12,480 bases of DNA. Origin: Candidatus Neoflavobacterium equi. GTDB lineage: Bacteria > Bacteroidota > Bacteroidia > Flavobacteriales > Flavobacteriaceae. The notes below the pieces were generated by a model. That model saw only the letters and a list, made by a program, of their open reading frames with translations, ran no database searches and had not been told where the DNA came from. Position numbers and translations under genes: made by a program. This document shows positions 7,722 to 12,480 of the stretch, piece by piece. Position 1 is the stretch's first letter. Each line of letters starts with the position of its first letter. The stretch is from assembly GCA_018065745.1 (NCBI GenBank), contig JAGHSS010000173.1:1-12480 (forward strand), written 5' to 3'.

Positions 7722-7831
7722 GCGTTAGCGGTTGGAGCGGCATCCTTTTGGGAGGCTTTGCCGACTAAAAGATACAGCGGAAGACGCGCCGAGGGGAAAA
7801 ACGACGTCAGGAGTTTTTGCGCGGGAACGCC
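7722..7831. repeat. Structured interspersed repeat, copy B (110 bp)
   Basis: This is the second copy of the element at 458-540, with the same conserved blocks and the same inverted ends (GCGTT 7722-7726, AACGC 7826-7830). The central hairpin keeps its CTTTT/AAAAG base (7745-7749, 7767-7771) and TTT loop (7757-7759). Its upper stem has a different sequence that still pairs in part (GGC/GCC next to the loop). The right-hand arm is longer: CGCGC (7785-7789) with GCGCG (7819-7823) and AAAAAC (7797-7802) with GTTTTT (7813-7818). As with copy A, it lies just behind the 3' end of a minus-strand gene, here directly after the T-run of an intrinsic terminator, and before another minus-strand gene. Confidence 0.75.
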
Positions 7832-7833
7832 CC

Positions 7834-7867
7834 AAAAAAAATCCCCAATTCACAAGGAGTTGGGGAT
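7834..7867 (-). terminator. Intrinsic terminator of the four-gene envelope cluster
   Basis: On the minus strand an 8-bp stem ATCCCCAA / TTGGGGAT (7867-7860 with 7848-7841) and an 11-base loop is followed at once by seven Ts (7840-7834). It starts 9 bases after the lipoprotein gene's stop codon, exactly where a terminator for that transcript would be. Confidence 0.88.
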
Positions 7868-7876
7868 TACATATTT

Positions 7877-8410
7877 TTAGTTTACAGTGAAGTAATATCC
7901 GGTGTTGTAATTGTTAGCGGTGGTGGATATTTGAATTTGTGTGTATTTTGTTGATTCTTGTTTGGAAATCAAACTGATGGAGTTTGCGGTTGTCCCTGCG
8001 TTGAACATCAGGCGGTATTGACCAGGTTGGGAAAGTTGTATAGACGTGTTATTGACATAAACTCCAGACAGGTTCAAAACAGCTTCTTTGGAAGTAACTG
8101 GGCCAAAAGCGGTGAAATATTCCCATTCAGAACCGTTCTTTTTCTCAAAATAGTAACTGAATTCCAAGACATTGCTCATCGTGGTTTCGTTGATGTTTAG
8201 CGGGGTTGTAAACCCGGGTTCTGTCAAGACATTGGGAACGACAACGAAGAAATTTAAATCGTCACCGGTGTTGAAAACCAGGTTGGTTGGGAGGTTGACA
8301 AGATTTTGGACTTCAATGTATTTTATATTGACAAAATCATCATCTTGGCTGTCACAGTTACTAATAAATATAGAAATGAACAGAACTGCTATGTATTTTA
8401 ATATTTTCAT
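7877..8410 (-). CDS. Lipoprotein of unknown function, probably surface-exposed
   Basis: This 177-residue protein begins with a lipoprotein signal peptide: Lys at 2 and 5, hydrophobic core 6-17, lipobox-like FISNC with the lipidated Cys at 19. Asn at -1 is unusual for proteobacteria but acceptable in Bacteroidota. The cysteine is followed by DSQDDDF, an acidic run like the lipoprotein export signals that send Bacteroidota lipoproteins to the outer face of the outer membrane. The mature part (about 158 residues) looks all-beta and is rich in Asn, Thr and Ser, with no domain I recognise. It follows the DUF3575 barrel gene by only 11 bases and ends the cluster just before a strong terminator, so it is probably co-expressed with that barrel and may sit on or with it. 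Confidence 0.78.
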   Translation of the reverse strand: MKILKYIAVLFISIFISNCDSQDDDFVNIKYIEVQNLVNLPTNLVFNTGDDLNFFVVVPNVLTEPGFTTPLNINETTMSNVLEFSYYFEKKNGSEWEYFTAFGPVTSKEAVLNLSGVYVNNTSIQLSQPGQYRLMFNAGTTANSISLISKQESTKYTQIQISTTANNYNTGYYFTVN

Positions 8411-8421
8411 GGGGTTTAGTT

Positions 8422-9000
8422 TTAAAATTTATAACCAATACTAATTGCGACACGGGAGATGTATTTTGGGCTGTCATCATTCAGAATGTTTTGACCACCA
8501 CCTACAAGAATTTCTCCTAAAAAGTGCTCTTTTAATATGTATTTGTAACCAACGGCAAGACCTAGTGCTAGGTCTGTATATTCTCCTTGTTGCAATTGAT
8601 ATATTGCTTGGTTATTGGCATCTAAACGCTCAATGTGTTTGTATTTTCCTGAGTTAACTCCCAAGGAGCCTTCAGCAAAATAATAACTATTTTGATTTGG
8701 GGAAAGGTGATATCTGATATAAGGAATGATATCATAATTTTTGAGTTGTTTGTCTGTAGAAGTATCAAAGTGATCTTTGTCTTTATTAGACTGGTAGGTA
8801 GCGGCGCTCAAACCAGCGCTCCACTTTGGCAGAAATTGATGCTCATAAGTGAGCTGAATTTTGGTTTCAGTGATCAGTCCTAAAACGTCCCATTTGATTT
8901 CATTACCGGCTGTAAAACTACTTCCTTCAGCGTTATTCGCTTCTTGTGCCAAAAACAACATGGGCGAAAGGAAACATAATGTGGTTAAAAATTTCTTCAT
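8422..9000 (-). CDS. DUF3575-type outer membrane beta-barrel protein
   Basis: This 192-residue protein has a signal peptide (MKKFLTTL, cut probably after LFLA at residue 18). NEIKWDVLGLI, near residues 33-43, is typical of the start of DUF3575 barrels in Bacteroidota. It is followed by alternating hydrophobic strands (TKIQLTYEHQF, YDIIPYIRYHLS, YYFAEGSLGVNSG, DLALGLAVGYKYIL, LGEILVGGGQNIL, SRVAISIGYKF). The last residue is Phe, the usual barrel-assembly signal. A small barrel of about eight strands is likely. The function of the family is unknown; it is not obviously a porin. The gene stands 33 bases after the transglutaminase-like gene and 11 before the lipoprotein gene. Family assignment is from recalled motifs and is moderately certain; its identity as an outer membrane barrel is firmer. 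Confidence 0.8.
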   Translation of the reverse strand: MKKFLTTLCFLSPMLFLAQEANNAEGSSFTAGNEIKWDVLGLITETKIQLTYEHQFLPKWSAGLSAATYQSNKDKDHFDTSTDKQLKNYDIIPYIRYHLSPNQNSYYFAEGSLGVNSGKYKHIERLDANNQAIYQLQQGEYTDLALGLAVGYKYILKEHFLGEILVGGGQNILNDDSPKYISRVAISIGYKF

Positions 9001-9033
9001 AATTTAGTAGGATTAGAAGGTTAAAATAACGTA

Positions 9034-9966
9034 TTAGTTTAGGGTTAATGCCCCTAGTATTTCTGTTGACATGAAGGGTCCGCCGGGATATTGAGCGGTG
9101 TAATCTAAATTCATCCAAATTTGTCCACGTTCATCAATGTGATAGTGAATTTCTTTGTTTTTAGACTCTTTGACAAAGAGTACTTCTTTGATCAAATATA
9201 GGGCATTTTCCAAATCTGCCTTATTTCCAATGAGCATTTCTGGGTACATATGTCCCTGGGTGTGAATGATTCTTGGCGTCCCACCAATAGCTCTGATGCA
9301 GGCGGACATGAAAATGGCGTGGTCATCACAATCTCCTGAAAAATGTTGTACTGATTCACTGGCAGACGCAATGTATTCTCTCCCTTTGGGATCATTGACA
9401 TAATTCCAATTGTTTCTCACTTCCTTAAACACGGCAAAACACTGAATCATTCTTCTGTATTCATGGAAGCCTTTGACGTTGCCAAAGTGCTTGGTAGTTG
9501 CTGAAAGTGCGAAATTTCTAACAGAAGGATTGTAAAAATCTACAGCTGCAATAATTTTGGATTTATTGGGAAATGGCAATAATTTGGACAAGATCAAATC
9601 TTGTGGATGCGGGTCAGAACTCATCCCGTAAATCATAGATCTGTAATCTTCATAAACCGCATTAAATCCATAGCCGCCAATGACAGATCCAATGATTAAA
9701 ATAACAAGGTAAAAGACAATCCCGATGATGATGACGGTTCTGATGGTGCGCAAGATCAATTGCAAGACGCACACCAAGGCAACTGCAATGAGCACGCGGT
9801 CCAATTGCAAAGGCCATTGGGGGTCAATGATGTTTTGATGGATGATGATGAAAATGGGAATAGTCAGCAAGATATTCAGTACAAATAGGACAATAGAATC
9901 CCAGGGCTTTGGTAAAGAAAGCTTGGATTTAAGTGCTCTAAATTGTTCTTTGCTGATTGATTTCAC
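9034..9966 (-). CDS. Membrane-anchored transglutaminase-like protein
   Basis: This 310-residue protein starts with a charged cytoplasmic tail, then three hydrophobic segments (about 24-43, 57-72 and 76-99). The C-terminal two thirds contain a transglutaminase-like cysteine-protease fold: SGDCDDHA at 210-217 with candidate nucleophile Cys213, ACIRAIGGTPRIIH following as in the family, His239 in GHMYPEM, and Asp288 in IWMNLDYT. Thus a complete Cys-His-Asp triad is visible, and the domain may act as a protease, amidase or cross-linking enzyme; the substrate is unknown. With three membrane segments and the N-terminus inside, the domain would face the periplasm. The start is GTG (9966-9964) preceded by AAAGGA; no ATG occurs before residue 111. 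It lies 16 bases after the substrate-binding-like gene and 33 before the barrel gene. Confidence 0.82.
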   Translation of the reverse strand: MKSISKEQFRALKSKLSLPKPWDSIVLFVLNILLTIPIFIIIHQNIIDPQWPLQLDRVLIAVALVCVLQLILRTIRTVIIIGIVFYLVILIIGSVIGGYGFNAVYEDYRSMIYGMSSDPHPQDLILSKLLPFPNKSKIIAAVDFYNPSVRNFALSATTKHFGNVKGFHEYRRMIQCFAVFKEVRNNWNYVNDPKGREYIASASESVQHFSGDCDDHAIFMSACIRAIGGTPRIIHTQGHMYPEMLIGNKADLENALYLIKEVLFVKESKNKEIHYHIDERGQIWMNLDYTAQYPGGPFMSTEILGALTLN

Positions 9967-9982
9967 TTCCTTTTTGTGGGGC

Positions 9983-10828
9983 TTATATTACAACGTCGTT
10001 GTATTGCATTTTATTTTTAATCAATTGTAGTTTGTACAGGTAATCTTGAACCAGGTCAAAATGTTTTTTGTCTAACTTTTTCTGAGACCAGCGTGTTTTG
10101 GATAACCATAGGTTGACGTCTGCTTTGTCAATGTCAAATTTAGAAGCGATGGTTTGATCTATGCTTGGGATGTACTTAAACTCACTGCTGGTTCTGTTGA
10201 TGATTTCTAGAATCTGATCCACAACGTGTTTGTTGTTTTCTAAAAAAGTCTTGTTGACTGCAATGACAAAACAAGGCCATGGGGTAGGACAGTCTCCAAG
10301 ATGTCTGAAAACGCCTTGATCAACCAAAGGTTTTGTCATGAAACGTTCCCACATGAAGAAATCAGATGCGTTGTTTTGCATAGAACTCACGGCTTCATCC
10401 AAGGTATTTACCACTACAAATTCCATGTTTTGGGTGTCCCAGTTTTGTTGATCTGCGTGAACAACGGACATCAAATGTGAGCCTGAGCCAAATCTGCTAA
10501 TGGCTGCTCTCTTGTTTTCTAAATCTGCCAAGGTTTTAAAGGGACTGTTTGCATCCACATGGATTCCCCAAATCAATGGCGTTTGAATGTAATTTTGAAC
10601 CAATACTGCAGGGTTGCCGGCTTCTATGTCTTTGATGATGGCTTCAGTAAGGATCACGGCGATGTCAGCTTGGTTGTCACGCAAGAGTTGACACATTTTT
10701 CCACTGCCTTCAGGAACGTCAGTCCACTGAAGATCAATACCTACTTCATTGAATTCTCCATTGTCAATACACAGGTTCCACGGTAAATTAAAATGCTCTG
10801 GAACGCCTACAATTTGTACAGTTTTCAT
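9983..10828 (-). CDS. Substrate-binding-protein-like protein without signal peptide (type 2 periplasmic-binding fold)
   Basis: This 281-residue protein has the layout of the NMT1/SsuA-like, type 2 periplasmic-binding fold: VQIVGVPEHFNLPW at the start, DVPEGSGKMCQLLRDNQADIAVILTEA (38-64) with the usual small-residue loop and a 'dose of domain' alternation, KTLADLENKRAAISRFGSGSH (98-118), NTLDEAVSSMQNNASDFFMWERF (141-163), and CFVIAVNKTFLENN (186-199). It begins directly with MKTVQIVG and has neither a signal peptide nor a lipobox, so it should be cytoplasmic, and no ABC permease or ATPase is nearby. It resembles the Ca3427-like group, named after a Candida protein and also found in bacteria. 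It may sense or carry a small molecule, but the ligand is unknown. First gene of the four-gene cluster, downstream of the terminator at 10898-10935. Confidence 0.78.
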   Translation of the reverse strand: MKTVQIVGVPEHFNLPWNLCIDNGEFNEVGIDLQWTDVPEGSGKMCQLLRDNQADIAVILTEAIIKDIEAGNPAVLVQNYIQTPLIWGIHVDANSPFKTLADLENKRAAISRFGSGSHLMSVVHADQQNWDTQNMEFVVVNTLDEAVSSMQNNASDFFMWERFMTKPLVDQGVFRHLGDCPTPWPCFVIAVNKTFLENNKHVVDQILEIINRTSSEFKYIPSIDQTIASKFDIDKADVNLWLSKTRWSQKKLDKKHFDLVQDYLYKLQLIKNKMQYNDVVI

Positions 10829-10897
10829 TTGGTTTAAATTTATAGGCTAATATACTAAATTGAAGTGGAATATTGGCTGAAGTTGGGAAATGCCTAT

Positions 10898-10935
10898 AAA
10901 AAAACATTCCCTGACAACAGAAGTTGCAGGGAATG
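10898..10935 (-). terminator. Intrinsic terminator of the CoA-transferase gene
   Basis: On the minus strand a 9-bp stem CATTCCCTG / CAGGGAATG (10935-10927 with 10913-10905) is extended by CAAC/GTTG with one bulged base and a four-base loop. Seven Ts (10904-10898) follow. It lies about 65 bases after the stop codon at 11001 and separates this transcript from the four-gene cluster. A weak AT hairpin (CATTAT, GAAA loop, ATAATG; 10971-10986) lies in between and has no T-run. Confidence 0.88.
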
Positions 10936-11000
10936 ATTCGCAAAATTAATAAACAAACGGACACAAATTACATTATGAAAATAATGAAACCAAACTGTCT

Positions 11001-12480
11001 TTACTTCATGGAACCTTTTTCAGCTAACCTTTTGTGGAATGAAAAAGCTTCTCCTAATATATGAGGGGTATGACCACCTTGCGCTGCCGCACGGTTGTAA
11101 TAATCCAATAATAAATCTTTGTAATCTGGATGAGCACAGTTTTCAATGACAACCAACGCACGTTCTCTTGGCGCTAATCCTCTCAAATCTGCTAATCCTT
11201 GTTCTGTAACAATAACGTCAACATCATGTTCTGTGTGGTCTACGTGAGAGACCATAGGAACGATACTTGAAATATTACCGTTTTTAGCTGTAGAAGCTGT
11301 AACGAAAATAGAGATGTATGCATTTCTTGCAAAGTCACCAGAACCTCCAATACCGTTCATCATGTTTACACCAGAAACGTGCGTTGAATTCACATTACCA
11401 TAGATGTCACACTCTAATGAAGTATTGATTCCAATAATCCCTAATCTTCTAATAACTTCTGCAGAGTTACTAATGTTTTGTGGTCTCAATACCATCTTGT
11501 TCTTGTAGTGGTCTAAGTTAGACATCACTTTTTCATAACAAGCTGAAGAAACCGTCATTGAAGATGCAGAAGCATATAACATTTTTCCTGAGTCAATCAA
11601 GTCAAATGTTGAATCTTGCAATACTTCAGAATACATTACTAGGTTTTCAAAGTCAGAATTTACCAACCCACCCAATACTGCATTTGCAACTTTACCAATA
11701 CCACATTGTAATGGCATAAGTGACTTGCTCAATTTACCATCAGCTACTTCTTTGTTGAAGAATGCAACAATGTTGTTCGCGATAGCAGTAGTAGCGTCAT
11801 CTGGTGCAGCGATATCTCCGGGAGAGTCTAAAATGTCAGTGAAGACAATAGCAGCAACTTTTGATGGATCTATCTTTAACGAGGAACTTCCTACTTTAGT
11901 ATCACAAGCTGTGATATTGATTGGCTTTCTGTTTGGATAAACTTCAAAAGAATACAAATCATGTAATCCTTGAATGTTAGCCGGCATTGCAGTGTTTACT
12001 TCTAAAATCAATTTATCAGCATATTCAGCAATAGCGATGTTATTTCCAACAGAGGTAGTTAAAACTAAACTTCCATCTTCTAAGATTTCAGCTACTTCTA
12101 AAACACCAATGTCTAATTTGAATTCTTTATTGAATATATGTTCTGCAGATTCACCTAAATGTTGGTCGATGAACAAAACTTCACCTGCGTTAATTTTTTT
12201 TCTTAAAACCGTATCCACTTGGAAAGGTAATCTTTTAGTCAATGCGTTGCTTTCTGCTAAAGCAGCGTCAGTACCATGACCTAATGATGCACCTGTGATT
12301 AACGTGATTTTTATATCTTCAGATTTAGCACGTTCAGCTAAAGCTTTTAAAACAACTTTTGAATCACCACCTCTTGTAAAACCACTAGAACCAACAGTCA
12401 TATTGTTTTTGAACAATTTTGCAGACTCTTCTGGTGTCATTACTGAATTTTGAAACGCAGTATGTTTAATTCTATCTAAA
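11001..12480 (-). CDS. Succinate/acetate CoA-transferase (acetyl-CoA hydrolase family), 5' end outside the window
   Basis: The family moves CoA between acetyl-CoA or succinyl-CoA and a carboxylate, or hydrolyses acetyl-CoA, in the cytoplasm. An ATG at 12440 would give 479 residues, but the frame stays open to the window edge and the extra codons read LDRIKHTAFQNSV, followed by MTPEESAKLF, as in the family's usual N-terminus. The true start therefore lies upstream and the ATG is an internal Met. Numbered from that Met: SGFTRGGDSK at 19-28, YSEVLQD at 270-276 with the likely catalytic Glu272, the CoA-contacting GIGGSGDFARN at 363-373, EQGLADLRGL at 413-422. Expected full length is about 500, so few residues are missing. 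Codons differ from the neighbours (strong AT-ending preference), suggesting high expression. Exact donor and acceptor (AarC-like, ScpC-like or hydrolase) cannot be resolved here. Confidence 0.94.
   Translation of the reverse strand, partial: LDRIKHTAFQNSVMTPEESAKLFKNNMTVGSSGFTRGGDSKVVLKALAERAKSEDIKITLITGASLGHGTDAALAESNALTKRLPFQVDTVLRKKINAGEVLFIDQHLGESAEHIFNKEFKLDIGVLEVAEILEDGSLVLTTSVGNNIAIAEYADKLILEVNTAMPANIQGLHDLYSFEVYPNRKPINITACDTKVGSSSLKIDPSKVAAIVFTDILDSPGDIAAPDDATTAIANNIVAFFNKEVADGKLSKSLMPLQCGIGKVANAVLGGLVNSDFENLVMYSEVLQDSTFDLIDSGKMLYASASSMTVSSACYEKVMSNLDHYKNKMVLRPQNISNSAEVIRRLGIIGINTSLECDIYGNVNSTHVSGVNMMNGIGGSGDFARNAYISIFVTASTAKNGNISSIVPMVSHVDHTEHDVDVIVTEQGLADLRGLAPRERALVVIENCAHPDYKDLLLDYYNRAAAQGGHTPHILGEAFSFHKRLAEKGSMK

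Noticed and set aside
7689..7880. Plus-strand open frame of 63 codons
   Set aside because: It covers repeat copy B and the terminator; the repeat's structure and its second copy explain the sequence better than coding does.
8933..9118. Minus-strand frame of 61 codons between the barrel and transglutaminase-like genes
   Set aside because: It overlaps both real genes on the same strand in another frame and has no support of its own.
10971..10986. CATTAT-GAAA-ATAATG hairpin downstream of the CoA-transferase
   Set aside because: Only six AT-rich pairs and no T-run; the strong hairpin at 10898-10935 is the better terminator.

Overview
The window looks like chromosomal DNA of a member of the Bacteroidota, most probably Flavobacteriia. 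The evidence is AT-rich DNA, a GLPGLI-family protein next to a TonB-dependent-receptor-like outer membrane protein with an N-terminal carboxypeptidase-regulatory-like domain, a DUF3575-type barrel, a lipoprotein with an acidic stretch after its lipidated cysteine, candidate promoters of the TTG / TAnnTTTG type, and few Shine-Dalgarno sites. All genes except ung lie on the minus strand. I see no mobile element, CRISPR array, tRNA or rRNA.

Layout from left to right. A 3'-truncated minus-strand gene for a Mpo1-like (DUF962) membrane protein occupies 1-422. It is separated by a structured repeat (458-540) from a two-gene unit, mutS2 (976-3144) followed by a DCC-family thiol-disulfide oxidoreductase (560-976), joined by a TAATG stop/start overlap. 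ung (3226-3903, plus) diverges from mutS2 across an 81-base promoter region. It converges on a three-gene minus-strand envelope unit: a 76-residue secreted small protein (7359-7589), a GLPGLI protein (6661-7347) and an 894-residue outer membrane receptor (3927-6611). A second copy of the structured repeat (7722-7831) lies upstream of that unit.

Next is a compact minus-strand four-gene cluster, transcribed from 10828 to 7877. It encodes a substrate-binding-protein-like protein without a signal peptide, a membrane-anchored transglutaminase-like protein, a DUF3575-type outer membrane barrel and a lipoprotein. A clear intrinsic terminator at 7834-7867 ends it. At the right edge is a succinate/acetate CoA-transferase (acetyl-CoA hydrolase family), whose 5' end lies outside the window; it has its own strong terminator at 10898-10935.

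Functionally this is a mix of housekeeping genes (DNA repair, acyl-CoA metabolism) and envelope genes. I found no proven new system. The points most worth following are the two structured repeats, whose hairpin pairing is kept although the sequence differs; the small secreted protein / GLPGLI / receptor trio; and the four-gene cluster, which joins a cytoplasmic ligand-binding fold to envelope proteins. No gene-free stretch exceeds 300 bases.
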